Origin: Phoronis australis
Taxonomy: Eukaryota > Phoronida > Phoronidae
NCBI GenBank assembly: GCA_002633005.1
Contig: NMRA01000407.1
Coordinates: forward strand, 1-62,000
Length of the DNA: 62,000 bases
Direction of reading: 5' to 3'
Positions 46,909 through 58,025 of this stretch are shown in pieces. A program made the position numbers and the translations under genes. Each line of letters begins with the position of its first letter. Position 1 is the stretch's first letter. The notes below the pieces were generated by a model. That model was not told where the DNA came from. It made no database searches and saw only the letters and a program-made list of their open reading frames with translations.

Positions 46909-49900
46909 GTAGGTTGATGGAGCACCAAATCAGGTTTTCGCCGTTATTAGACTGTTATTGCTGTATCTTGCATGTGGCGTGCAGTTATGCTTAGGATTCA
47001 GAAAGAAACTTGATTCCGAAAGAATGTCATAATTTCCATCCACTCGCTCGGGATGCTGGAGTTCGGAGACTTCCGAAATTAAAGCAGGCGTTGCGTTGGA
47101 TTGAAATGAAAAACTAAATAACAAAAATACAAAAGTATCAACTGACATTGCTTGGAAAATAAATAATCAGATAAATTCGGACCATTTCACTAAAATCTTT
47201 TATGCCCATGTTTTAAATAATTATAGGATTGTGGCGGAGTGCGTTTTTCTGTAACGCAGAAAATTAAAAAGGTTATGCATTTACTCATCTTATTAATGAA
47301 CTTTGATTTCCTTGGTATACTTTTTCACACTACTACATGTAAGTCGCCAAGCAATAGTCAAAACCTATAACGGGATTTGAACATACCTGTCCTTTTTCAC
47401 TTTGAATATCACACCCACCCATTCACACAGCACCTTACATGCGTGTTGCAGGACATTCTCCTCCGAGCGAATTTTTTCCCTAGAAACCTTTACACATGTC
47501 ATTGTTTTTCATTCTGCTGAAAAACCAGTGCTCCATAATCCACTGCAGATATCACACACATACAGTAACTATCCCAGGTCCATCCCTCCCGTTTCTCGTC
47601 CCCCGTTCCCATCGGCAAACATGGAAACCATCACATTGAAAGACAAGGTATGATGAAGACTTAAAGCAGAATCAATAGGGATATTTCAAAAGACGTCCTG
47701 TGGTTTATTTAAAAAGAATGTAAACAACACCCTTACTCATTTTAACAGCACAACGCAGCATGGATTACTGGAGATTTTGCTGAAAGATTACGACAAGATG
47801 ATGCGACCATATCCGCAAACCGGTGAGTCACTGAGTCATCATACGCCAAGTTTCTCACAAATGATTCTGAAAGTTCATCGCATGAAGGCAAAAATGTGAA
47901 ATCATTAGCTTTGATTATTCGAGTATTTTTGCAGAAAAGATTCCGGATAATATTCATGTACGGGGACATTAAGTGGCGGATTTAGAGGGGGAGGGGCAAG
48001 GGGGTCATGCCCCCCCCTATAACTCTCTCGGATTCCATTTGGCTATCGGGGGGTGCAAATGTCTGACGAGCAAAATCCTGGCTAATACTCTACCCTGCCC
48101 CCCGCCTAACTAAAAATCTTGGATCCGCCCCTGCATTACTTGTGCGTTGCTTTGTGTCATTCACGCTCAATACATAGAGATATTGCTACCGGGTATGAGC
48201 GTGTTTAGGAAATGAAACGTTTACGCTAAATATACACGTGGTGTTTCTGATACCATGTGTGAGCGTGTCTAGTCACGTGTGCTTTATGATTTGAAGAGAT
48301 TACGCAGTCAGTGGCGGATTTAGTGGGGGCCAAGGGGGCCATGTCCAGATTCCATGTGGCAGTTGGGGGTTGCGAATGTCTGACGGGCAAAATCCTGGCT
48401 AATACTCTGCTGTGCCCCCCCCCCAACTCAAAATCCTGGATCCGCCCCTGGAAGTTGTAACATTATAACTTGGACCTAATAATTCTGACCGCTCATTCGT
48501 TCATAGTGTCTGTTGCTATCGTAGCGCGATTTGAATTCTTTTTAAAACCTTTTTGTGAAGTTATCCATAACTAATCGTGAATCGATCTTGTCGACAATCG
48601 ACAACAATTTACCACTGCGCCAACAGTACGCCAGCGAACTCCAATTTTTTAAGACTTAAAAAAGCCTTTCATTTCATCTGAATTCTGATACGCATTTGTT
48701 TTCATATACCGGGTAACCGTAAAACGTGAATCATCTCGGGTGAATGCACACTTGCATCATTGGCGTAAAGCTGTATGCTAAATATACATATATCAGGTGT
48801 ACCAAAAAAGCAAGTCACTTTTTGACAAATAATTTCTCAGCAATTGACCAACCGAATTTGTTCAAAATAGGTATCTCCAAGGTGCCATCAACAAGTCTTA
48901 GCGACATATAAAAAATATGGAAGTACTGTGAAATTGATTACATGAGCGCACCCAGGGGGAGCTCGGGGGCTCGTTCTTGGCGAAGTGGGCAAAACGGCCG
49001 GCCCTCCGCCCCCGAGAGACAAAAAGTCCGAGAAAATGGGACAAAAGTCCACTAAATAAGCGCAAAGTCGCAATTCACATAGCTGCTCCCGTTTTTTGTT
49101 TTTTTTTTCGTAGTCCGCCCGCTCTTTTGTTAGCAAATGGTTTACAGTGTCGAGAATTCGCGCATGCATTACACTAGGATGCGAAATGCAATATCACTGT
49201 GACTTTCAACTGGCATCTGTCAGTAAAAAATGCCCAGAGTTTCAGGCATAGACATCACATAGACCGGGCGCACGCCACTCAGATGCATGAAGCTCGCGTT
49301 GTCAATATGACGCCATATTGGAAAGTGTTACTCGGGACAAAAATGGCGGAAAACACTGTGAACCCTATGGCATTAGTTAGGAAATCCGGGGGCTCGCAGT
49401 GTTCTCAGCCGCTCGTGGACCCGTCATAAACAAGTATGTCTCTTAGTATCAAATTAGGAGTTAAATCGTGGTGGTGCAGTGGTAAAACACGCGCGCTCTA
49501 TCCGCTAGGTCGTGATTTCGAGTCTGTGGTACTTGCAGTTTTTCCTGGTTGACACCTTCTTGTTTTTTTTTTGCCTTTTTTCTTGGATAATACTTCGGGA
49601 ATCATGGAAAATGCTTGCCTTTAAAAGGAAAAAACAGAAAAATTTCCTGGGAGGGAGGGAGGCACACCCCCCTCCCGACCTCCCCCATTTTGTGCTGTGC
49701 GCATCTACAATCGTGCTTTGAGCAAATGTTTACAGACAAAATGTTGGGCCTCCCTTGTGATATCCTAGATCCGCCACTGCCTCGGGTCGCGTCCAGTCAG
49801 CTCCTGCATAATCTAAACACCTTACCGATTTGCGCCGCATATCACAGACACTGAAGGCTAAGTAAGAGAGTTATCAGTACAACAAATATTTTTATAGTTT

Positions 49901-52900
49901 GTAAAAATTCATTAACTTGCCCTGTCAGACAAGTTGCTCGGCCGTGAGCTTGTCCGTACAAACAAATTGGTTGTTTCGGGCAGGCGGACTACCGTTAATG
50001 TCGAGCCATGCTACTGTATGCCTGCAGCCAAAGAGTTGAGTTTCTTGGGCCTGTCATTGAGTCATGGGTTTTTTGTTCGGCCATGGAGTTTAGAGGTGCT
50101 GTTATTAGGTTTTTTGGGTTCTGCCACCATAGTTTAAGCGGAGCGACCATGCGTTGTTTCCACCTCAGTCTTGGTGATTGAGACATATGAGGTATAGTTA
50201 TCTCACATTGGTGCTAGTAGCACTGAACAGTTAGGCTGCGGCCACGGGGAATTTTGTAGTGCCTAAAATATACATAAAGGGCGTGTGTCAGGTTTGTCGG
50301 CTGTTTTGGGGAATGCGTTGAAAATAATTTCAAGGAAGCTGATTTGCTTGTGCAGTTTGAATCTGTAGTCAGATTTTTTCTAGCACTTGCTGGGAAGTAG
50401 TAATTTTGGGGATAAAATATCAAATTTGGGGTTTTTTGATCTTATTTTTCTATACCGGGATTTTTTCGCTGTGCAATAACCGATTAAAAATATGTACCAT
50501 AATTAGGTTTCAGTAATCATGAGTAGTGATTGTGAATTGGGAATGTTTTTTCAGACTTTTCATGAGGACTTGGTATGCGTCGGCAGCCAAAACCCTGTAA
50601 TACATGTAGTATGCCCCCTTGTTAGAATAAACGCACTTTATATCGAAACATCATTAAACTAATTGACCGAAGAAGCATGGGTGCAAATGTCAAAATAGTT
50701 TTCCTGTGTTGCAAAGCACTGCAGTTACAGTGTATTAGCACACGTAAGAAATGTTGAATATTGGTGACCTTAATTTGCATGCAGTATGAAAATTCACAAT
50801 GTATCCACCAACAAACTTGCTCCATTAAACTCACTGTCAATGGGGACAATAGGTGAAAACATCAAAATAATCTGCCTGCTGTGCATCGTAAAGAACTTAC
50901 AAGCAAAAGTAGAATTTTGTATTTTGACGACTTTTATTTTTGTTTCAAAAATGCTGAAGAGTTGCGAACGGTCAATTGGCCTAAATCATGGTTACCTAAC
51001 TCTAGCTTACCGCCAACAGCAAAGAAATAATTTTGTCTGGAAAAATCTAGGTTCAGCCTTCTGGCTCCGGGGACGTACAACCCAATAATTGTAATCACTT
51101 TTATATACCTTTAACTACATATTCTTTTCTTTGATACTCCAGGTACCGACCCGGTAGTTATTGACGTCGATATGTATATCATCTTCATCAACAAGATCGA
51201 TGAAATAAGGATGGTATGTAATTGAATTTCCTTCTGTCGTGGATTCGCCAGTCTGTCATTGAAATAGATAACGCTTCGAAATGCGTAAATTATACGACCA
51301 CTGGCACTGAATGACTCGTACAGATTTTTTGTTAGGTTTGATGGATAATATTGACATTCACAGTCTAATAACTACGAATTATCTTCATCAAAGTGTCAGC
51401 ATCACATTATCTCTAACTTGACTCATTTCCGTGCCTCTCTGACCAAAAGGGCATACTTGATAAACTTAGAATGCTAATTTTACATTTACAGGAGTATGAT
51501 CTCGACATATACTTACGGCAGAGGTGGACCGACCGTAGACTTAGGTTTCCCAACGATTCTCCGCTCAAAAACAGCACGTTCCACATAGGTCCAGATCACA
51601 TAAAACATTTTTGGATCCCCGACCTGTTCGTGGCTAACGCGGTTGACGGAAAACGACATGAAATCACTGACGTCAACGCCGTCATTTGGTTGAGCAGTGA
51701 TGGCTCGGTGATATACAGTCAACGGTAGGATGGATGTTAATTAAATGCGCGAAGCAAAATTGAGTTTCGGGTAACCTCCATCAAAACAAATTAAAATATT
51801 TTCCCGAAATTGCAAAAAATACAGCACTGAATGCAAAACAGTGAGGTAGTCACATTTTGAAAATTGGAGTTGCAAAATACTTACATTTCACCTGTCCCAT
51901 TGTGGGTGAATGTATTCGACTGAAAACTTTTGTAATCATGATCTTGTGATTTGTGCGAGACATTTGGGTGCTTTTGTAAAATTTTAGGCTCACTACATAT
52001 CCGGATGATTCCGTGGCTGCGTTTTGCGTCCTATGGAGACATCAAGTTAAAAATATGCATATTGACTTCGCATGTGTGTGTCCTTGGACACAATTTTAAT
52101 TATTTTTTAAAAATAAAAATCGAGAAATAATTCCTAAGAAATGACCAGATTTGTCTCACTTTTTTCAGTTTACGTCGTGCTATACTAATGTAATGATTTG
52201 TGCACTATGATTGTATACCAAGAAAATTGACGCGCAATCCAAAGTTTTCAGAACTGCTAAAGGTGGGTCCACTAGATTCCAGTGTTTAGAAGTGTAGAGC
52301 GAAAACTGTCTCGGCTAAGTTGTTCTGCAGTAACGCAACCGTTTTATGTAATTCACCCTTCACTAGTCAAGTATGTTGCTAAGATTTGCGAACACTATTT
52401 ACGTCTTATACTGCGGTATTCCACTTTCTTGTACAGTCTGTCCCTACGGATGAAGTGCCCAATGGAGTTTGAGTATTTCCCAGTCGACAATCAAACCTGT
52501 TCATTCAGTGCGATGAGCTGTAAGTGATTTAGTTCTGTTGTTTATTTTAGTTAACTTACTGTTGGCATACATCACAGCACGAATAATTTCGATTTGTGCG
52601 TGAAAATTGGCTGAGCAGAGACGTGAAATTTAAAGAAAGTGAACGCCGAGACGTACGCTGTAGCAACTACTGAATTACATTGTCCTCAAAGTGTACGCAT
52701 GTCAAACCGATTTGTGCCCACTTGTGTTGAACTGTTACACCGTACAGATGAAACAATTTAGGCGAGAATTGCATCATTGCGCATGTGGTGTTACATTGGT
52801 CACAAATCGTATATTGAAGGCTTCGACGCGAGTGACACATTGAATTTGCGGCTGGCTCGTTACCGAGGCATTGTTTTTTACGTACACTTTGTGACTTAAC

Positions 52901-55900
52901 CCGGAGCGCAATCTCAATTCCTATGTGGAATGAACCAGAGACGGACTGAGGGGCAGCGAGGGGACCAGCCTTTCATCGAGCATAAATTAAAATAATTATA
53001 TTCATTGTACAGAAATCCAGACAGGCGAACAACATAAAAAGACTGTTGATTCTAGGGCATTACTAATATGTACTTACACTATTTCGTTCGCAGACGGTCA
53101 TTCCACGGATGATATAATTTTCCGTTGGTTCAATTACACCGACAGTAACAGATCTGCAGTAGAGTACAGCGGCAAAATATCACTTCCGGAATTTGATTTG
53201 GACTTGAATAAAATCGAACTTCATGACTGTACGCAGGTTTTCAGCACAGGTTTGTGATTTTTTTTAAGCCAGAAGCATATAGTCCTGGGCCTGTTTTGCA
53301 AAAGGCCGCAAATTTAGTAGTAGTTAAGACTGTCGCAGGCACTGGATTACGAATTATGCCGTTTTCTATGTAAGAAAGAAGTGTACCCAATGCACGGTTA
53401 CTGTGGTAATATCTTTCATGACTTTAAAACTGTTTTAAACAAATTGAAGAGCAACTCTGCAATTTTTGTAACTGTATATCGTGCACTTTTGCAAGATAAA
53501 AAAGATCAAAGCCCGGTGGGTTTTGGACACAAATTCAAAGGTGACGTACGTAAGGATACGACAATATGGACGATCAGTGATCTCGCCAACGATAGTGTAA
53601 TGGGATACACATACATCATATCTAACAATGATTTTTATAGAATTCCAGAAATTTGAATGCCAAATGAGCGATTCAGAACTATTGTCCTCATGTCATCGAA
53701 ACACCAAACCCCAAAAATACGACTTCATCAGCCTAGGACACAGAGCTGTCAATATTTTAAAAGTGATGATAGTTTTCACTGTAACTTGTAAACTAGTTTC
53801 CACTTGTAAAACAGTGGCCACATACTTCAGGGCTGCTACGTCTTGAACTACATGTCATGTGCCAGCAACGCCGCTGGCAATGACAACAAAAACTCTGACG
53901 ACGCCAGTCATGACAGTCATGCCGAAATCAATGACGAGCTGTACACCGTCCGTTCAGATGTTCTTTTAAGGATTTAAAGCAAGAGTAAATTCACATTCCA
54001 TCACAAAAAAACAACTTTTGATTCAGACAACTTACCGCAAGGAAATTGGTCTCAACCGACTACTTAGTCCAACTGGGGGCGAATTCAGGACATTGAGTGA
54101 ACTGACAACTCGTTATTGCCCGAGACCAGTATCTTCAAGTTGGCTTGTCATGGCGCGTCATGTCGAGCGCCGAGTGCGGTCCCAAGAAATAACGAACTCT
54201 CAACTTTTTTATCCCAGAAATCACTTCTCATCTGAATAAAGAACAAGTTGGGTTCAATTTCAGAGCGGTAGGTCGTCTTAATCAAACGTTGGCTACTTGG
54301 GAGGAACGTGAGCCTCACGGCCGCTTGAAATAAACACTTCATTTTCAGGTACGTTTACTTGCATAGCAGTCAATTTCTTCCTGAAAAGAAACTTAGGATT
54401 CTACATTATACACGTGTTCGTCCCTTCATTTCTCATTGTTATTCTGTCTTGGTTGTCCTTCTTCGTCGAAGTGAGAGCGGCTCCAGCCAGGGTCACCATT
54501 GGGCTCGTTACGGTACTCACCATCACTACACAGACCTCAGGAGTCAGAGCGCAGCTACCCAAGGTTGCGTATATAAAAGTGCGTTAATAATTCTTCAATT
54601 GATGAATTGACATACATGTAAATCATCTTATTGTTTTTCTGGTCTGTAGCTGCTGAAAAAAATGTAAAGTTTTGAAACAGTCTCTTAGGAAACCCTTGCT
54701 TCAAAACATACGCTTAAGAAGCCGTTCTGCGTAAAGTTTTCATTTGTTCAGCAGGTAGCAATATTTACTAAGTGTTCCTTTTTCATGTCCACTTTTCCGT
54801 ATTTTTAGACAGCTCTAAAGTTATCGTAAACTTGCCTGTTGTTTTATTTGTCTTAATTTGACTTTTTGAGGGGTTTTGCGCTTCAACGATGCGCTTTCGT
54901 GTTTTTCAGGCTATCGATGTATGGATGTCTGTGTGCTTGGTGTTCGTGGCAGCGGCGTTTTTTGAGTACACTTTGGCATCGCATTATGTTAGATTATCTA
55001 TACGGAAAGAGCGAAAGAAGGGGGCCTCTGCCAAGCAAAGTTTAGCTAATGCAAGCTGTAACTCACGTGGCAAGCAGAATTTTGGTTTTCAGGTACAAAG
55101 TATAACTCTTTAGTGAAAGACCTGGAATGTGTTACGACACGACTGGTTAATAACACCTAATACGTAATTTTTTATATTACATGGGCGAATCACAAAGTAG
55201 TGCAAAGTAGACATCCATACGCCTTACATTTTATCGTCTGCAAAACACTAAAACAAACAAACGCGCGCCAACCAAACAATGTAGTAATTTCGAGATCCGT
55301 GGTGCCAAGGTTATAATTGACAAATCGGGTGTCGCAACTGTACGTACTCCCAGTTGGAACGACATGCAAACAACTTCTTAAATGGACCCATCTTCTGCGG
55401 CGAATTCCATATACACGTTCATTCAAACGGAGATGAGCCCCAACTCAAGAAACGCGGCGAGACTGTCCAGCTGTGCTGTTTCAAAGTCAATTCAGTGCTA
55501 GTCACACGCTGGGAAGCCTTGCTGACTGTTATTTATAAGCATTTTTTAAGTTTTAATATTACAAATTCAAAGACTATTTATTATATACTAACTTGAATAT
55601 TTGCTACGAAAGCTGTATGCAATTTAGAATTGTTAAGCTTAAAATAAACCTATCAACAAAAAGTAACTGAATTGCTTTACATTGCGCAAGTGTGTTTTTA
55701 CAAAAAGTACGTCATGGGGTTGAAAGTTTAAGACAAGTCGAGTTTTTCGGCAAAAAATCGTTTTTACGATTCACGTGAGAAAACAAAACCTACACCCGTC
55801 TCAGGTTTATGACATGGGCAAAACCTCTTGGAAATTTCGTAAAAATCCCGAGACAAAGAGTGTAGGATTCTCTATGGACGTCCTTCGTAGATTTTCACTA

Positions 55901-56413
55901 AAAATACTGTCGTCAGTCAACTTTCTCTCACATACAATTCCTCATCAACACCAAGTACTCTTCCACAAACTCAGCCACCGAATAATGAAAGAGGAAGCAC
56001 ACAAATCGCTTCTTTTGGTTTTCAAGGTAGTCTCTTACTGGGTTTTTTGCCAAAAAAAAAGTATTCTTAGCCCTACATTTGTTGTGTGTCTCAGCCTATT
56101 GAATTTTGAGTCATATCATGTATTAAGTCTGTACATCAATATTATTTTGTTGTAAAGACAAATACAGGCCTTTTTAATTTGCACAATGTCTTCACAGGAC
56201 TCATCAGGTGACGACTCAGGCGATGTTTATTGGACAACGAGTGTCTCCACGGTAACAAGGCACAAGCCATCGTCTGCACCCAGTGATGACCAACCTGACA
56301 CCAAGCCAACAAAGTTCCACACATTTCTGAAACACGTCGATTTTTATTCCCGTTTTGCATTTCCGTTGTGTTTCTTGATATTTAACATTACGTTTTGGAT
56401 AGTTTACTTTTAA
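46846..56413 (+). CDS. Glycine-receptor-like Cys-loop chloride channel subunit (11 proposed exons)
   Basis: This is a pentameric ligand-gated anion channel subunit of the plasma membrane. Spliced in phase, the model gives about 539 aa (residue numbers below follow it). The extracellular domain has Y106/R108/W111 (loop D), WIPD at 140-143 (loop A), the Cys-loop C184..C198 with 13 residues between, and a second pair C250..C261 whose 10-residue spacing is that of glycine receptors, enclosing STGTF with T256 and F259 in loop C. N-glycosylation sequons lie at 126, 218 and 223. TM1 is ~273-296. TM2 has the anion-selective PAR at 302-304, then valine at 6' (V310), leucine at 9' (L313) and R323 at 19'. 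TM3 is ~335-356 and TM4 ~517-538, ending at WIVYF. LPKV and the second disulfide point to the glycine-receptor clade rather than GABA-A. GluCl-type channels also have the second disulfide, so the ligand is inferred, not shown. Confidence 0.92.
47549..47647 (+). CDS. Channel exon 2 (proposed, N-terminal segment)
   Basis: 99 bp between a CTGCAG acceptor and a GTATGA donor, phase 0 on both sides, encoding 33 residues (ISHTYSNYPRS..METITLKDK). This region is poorly conserved across the family, so support comes from the splice sites and phase. Confidence 0.5.
47759..47822 (+). CDS. Channel exon 3 (start of ligand-binding domain)
   Basis: Encodes HGLLEILLKDYDKMMRPYPQ then T, the first helix and the YD..MRP motif that opens Cys-loop receptor ligand-binding domains. 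The donor is GTGAGT at 47,823 in phase 1. The acceptor is either ACGCAG at 47,758 (phase 0, chosen because it fits exon 2) or TAACAG at 47,748. Confidence 0.8.
47972..48133 (+). mobile_element. hAT-type MITE, family B
   Basis: AGTGGCGGATTTAGAG at the left and GGATCCGCCCCTG at the right, with C/G runs and the AATGTCTGACGAGCAAAATC core inside. It shares its body with 44,978-45,089 and 48,309-48,450. Confidence 0.8.
48309..48450 (+). mobile_element. hAT-type MITE, family B, complete copy
   Basis: 142 bp from CAGTGGCGGATTTAGTGG to TGGATCCGCCCCTG. The 8 bp on either side (TACGCAGT and GAAGTTGT) do not match, so no target duplication survives. Confidence 0.85.
49150..49779 (-). mobile_element. hAT-type element with internal tRNA-like cassette, copy 2
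   Basis: Read on the minus strand from 49,779 it starts CAGTGGCGGATCTAGGATAT and follows the 31,378 copy through GCCCAACATTTTGTC, TTTTTCTGTTTTTTCC, AAGTATTATCCAAGA and the tRNA-like part. The boundary at low coordinates is approximate. The glycine- and proline-rich short frames here are not genes. Confidence 0.7.
49464..49534 (+). repeat. tRNA-like cassette within the hAT-type element
   Basis: A box TGGTGCAGTGGTAAAACAC and B-box-like GATTTCGAGTC on the plus strand, antisense to the element's TIR-defined direction, exactly as at 31,607-31,682. Stems pair poorly, so it is not a working tRNA. Confidence 0.55.
51143..51213 (+). CDS. Channel exon 4
   Basis: 71 bp, acceptor CTCCAG, donor GTATGT. 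With one base from exon 3 it encodes GTDPVVIDVDMYIIFINKID then EIRM, the beta-1/beta-2 region (in vertebrate glycine receptors GPPVNV..IFI). Phase is consistent on both sides. Confidence 0.9.
51492..51724 (+). CDS. Channel exon 5 (loops D, A and E region)
   Basis: 233 bp, acceptor TTACAG, donor GTAGGA. It encodes EYDLDIYLRQRW through WIPDLFVAN to SVIYSQ, ending two bases into an arginine codon. The YLR triplet corresponds to the F-L-R of glycine receptors, whose arginine contacts the ligand carboxylate. Confidence 0.95.
52437..52519 (+). CDS. Channel exon 6 (Cys-loop)
   Basis: 83 bp, acceptor TGTACAG, donor GTAAGT. It encodes LSLRMKCPMEFEYFPVDNQT then CSFSAMS, with the signature 13-residue Cys-loop. 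An 83-bp exon at this place is a conserved feature of many GABA-A and glycine receptor genes. Confidence 0.97.
53094..53249 (+). CDS. Channel exon 7 (loops B and C)
   Basis: 156 bp, acceptor TTCGCAG, donor GTTTGT. It encodes GHSTDDIIFRWFNYT through ISLPEFDLD to DCTQVFST, including the first cysteine of the second disulfide. Confidence 0.95.
54349..54578 (+). CDS. Channel exon 8 (TM1, TM2)
   Basis: 230 bp, acceptor TTTTCAG, donor GTGCGT. It encodes TFTCIAVNFFLKRNLGFYII, TM1, then AAPARVTIGLVTVLTITTQT and LPKVAYIK. The pore-lining segment is complete. Confidence 0.97.
54910..55092 (+). CDS. Channel exon 9 (TM3 and start of the loop)
   Basis: 183 bp, acceptor TTTTCAG, phase 0. It encodes AIDVWMSVCLVFVAAAFFEY (TM3) and a basic stretch IRKERKKG at the start of the cytoplasmic loop. 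The donor GTACAA at 55,093 is weak but keeps phase 0. Confidence 0.92.
55805..56026 (+). CDS. Channel exon 10 (proposed, cytoplasmic loop)
   Basis: 222 bp, phase 0 on both sides, acceptor GTCTCAG after a pyrimidine-rich stretch, donor GTAGTC. It encodes 74 hydrophilic and basic residues starting VYDMGKTSWKF, including RRFS (422-425), a PKA-type phosphorylation consensus. The loop is not conserved between receptors. Because the exon is a multiple of three, it could be skipped. Confidence 0.6.
56198..56413 (+). CDS. Channel exon 11 (loop end, TM4, stop)
   Basis: Acceptor CTTCACAG. It encodes an acidic, serine-rich stretch DSSGDDSGDVYW, then HVDFYSRFAFPLCFLIFNIT then FWIVYF and a TAA stop at 56,411. 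The SR.(A/G)FP..FLIFN pattern is the TM4 signature of glycine/GABA-A receptors. The protein stops almost immediately after TM4. Confidence 0.93.
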   Translation, partial: DSSGDDSGDVYWTTSVSTVTRHKPSSAPSDDQPDTKPTKFHTFLKHVDFYSRFAFPLCFLIFNITFWIVYF

Positions 56414-57553
56414 TGGACCAAACTGGCGACATCGCATACTTTAATGGTGTTGGCGTACTCAAGCAGAAGCCTACGCACTAAAAAATCAGTCAGAGGCAAA
56501 CACACTATCGCTAAACGATGTTCCTGGTGGAATCGATGAGTGTTTTTTTCAGATTCCGAGAATGCTTCGACAAAGACAACAGGCGATCCTTTTCAGCAGA
56601 GAATAGTACGTTCATGATTTGGGAATTCGTAAAGGCGACGATGAAACAATAAGTGTTCGAGGAAAAGTATTTCGAAGCAAGCGAAAATCAGCGGAGTCCC
56701 CGGAAATTGTTATTTTAAGGACATTTTTACTATTTTTCATTTATTTTGACCTATAATGGACATCGTTCTGTTTCGTAGCAGAGGTACATTTTTGTCATTC
56801 ATATACCCGTGGGCTGTAGTTCAAATGAAGTTCTCGCCCGCAAAATTGACAGATTCCATCGGCACATGTAGAGATCGGGGACACTACTGAACTCAAAGTC
56901 TCATTCGAGCTGTTGCCACGAAAAAATAAACAGTTGAATTACTCTTATTGAGAACTTCTAGTATACACTACGCCTGTAGAGTTAGGGAGAGCTCATTTTG
57001 TAGTTGTTGAAACATTACACATGTACTTGGATTTATGAAGCTTTAAAAAACAATTTTAGTTATTTTTGTAAATGGCCACTGTTTGCCACTACACCAGACT
57101 TGTAATGTTTTGTTACCATACCACAGCTTAGTGATCATGCTACGTTTTAATTAAATGAAAGCTGCCTTTATGCTATAAAATTACAAAGAAATGTGAAGTT
57201 CATCAGAAGATTGGCCTTTATGGTGCACTGAATTACGGACAATTCCATGCATTAATTTGACTTGGACACAGCCCTAGACCTATCGGAGCTAACTGCTTGC
57301 CTAGGATAAGATGATTATGTGCCTGAGCTATGAACCTGATTTTTCAATCAAAGCATTTTGCTCGAAGATTAGAAAAGTATAAACAGTGCTATCGACTTGA
57401 CCTACTCGGGGAATGTGACCTACACAGGAATTTACCAGACGGCAGATTTTGTTCGAAATATCCTGAAATCATGGCATCGTACAGATAATTCGACTTTAAG
57501 ATACATACCCAGCTTTACATGAACGTATCGCATCAGTGGCCTTGTCAATTTTC
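56414..57553 (+). other. 3' flank of the channel gene with a candidate poly(A) signal
   Basis: AATAAA at 56,925-56,930 lies 512 bp after the stop codon and is the first plain signal I see; the 3' UTR would then include the left arm of the inverted repeat described next. No other gene is visible up to 57,553. Confidence 0.4.
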
Positions 57554-57757
57554 AGGTGAAGGTGGCGAACCCCGTGCGGGAATCGAATTTTCGTTGGCTC
57601 CGAAATACTTTTCCTCAAACACTTTTTTCATCGTCGCCTTTACGAATTCCCAAATCATACGAACGATTTTCAGCTGAAAAGTATCGCCTGTTGTCTTTGT
57701 CGAAGCGTTTTCGGAAAGTGCAAACACACTCATCGATTCCACCTGGAACGTCGTTTA
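56515..57757. repeat. ~195-bp inverted repeat with ~0.85-kb loop
   Basis: The left arm (~56,515-56,709) and right arm (~57,554-57,757) are reverse complements. Shared blocks include GGTGGAATCGATGAGTGT, CTTCGACAAAGACAACAGG, ATTTGGGAATTCGTAAAGGC and GAGGAAAAGTATTTCG. The minus frame at 57,545-57,742 (65 aa) is broken in the left arm. The loop (56,710-57,553) has no gene. Confidence 0.8.
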
Positions 57758-58025
57758 GCGACAGTATATTTGCCTCTGACATCTTGTTTGTTAGTCTGGC
57801 GTCAGTGACTTTTCGTAAGGGCGCGGAGCTTGCGATAGGTCAATTACGGTCGCAAACTAACACGATTGTTTAGCGTACGACTTTCGAAGTCAAAAAAACG
57901 TACAACAAGTAAGGCAAAAGACCAAAGTGACTGTTTTTTTAATTAAAAAGTAAATATTAACCCTCTTTGAATTAAGGAATATATTTTCTTCAGCTTCACT
58001 GCTGACTTCAACGAGCATTAATTTG

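Larger units (their letters stand above)
47823..51142 (+). other. Channel intron 3, filled with MITEs
   Basis: This 3.3-kb intron holds two family-B MITEs and one hAT-type element with a tRNA-like cassette. From 49,780 to 51,142 I see no further gene; frames such as 49,934-50,137 and 50,786-51,088 are unrecognised. Confidence 0.7.

Noticed and set aside
47402-47653. Whole 83-aa ORF as the first exon of the channel
   Set aside because: A shorter exon with a proper CTGCAG acceptor inside it fits a signal-peptide exon upstream; the upstream part of the ORF has no signal-like stretch.
51513-51722. 69-aa minus ORF
   Set aside because: Antisense shadow of channel exon 5.
54018-54342. ORFs in the intron before channel exon 8
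   Set aside because: Unrecognised, overlapping on both strands, without matching splice phase.
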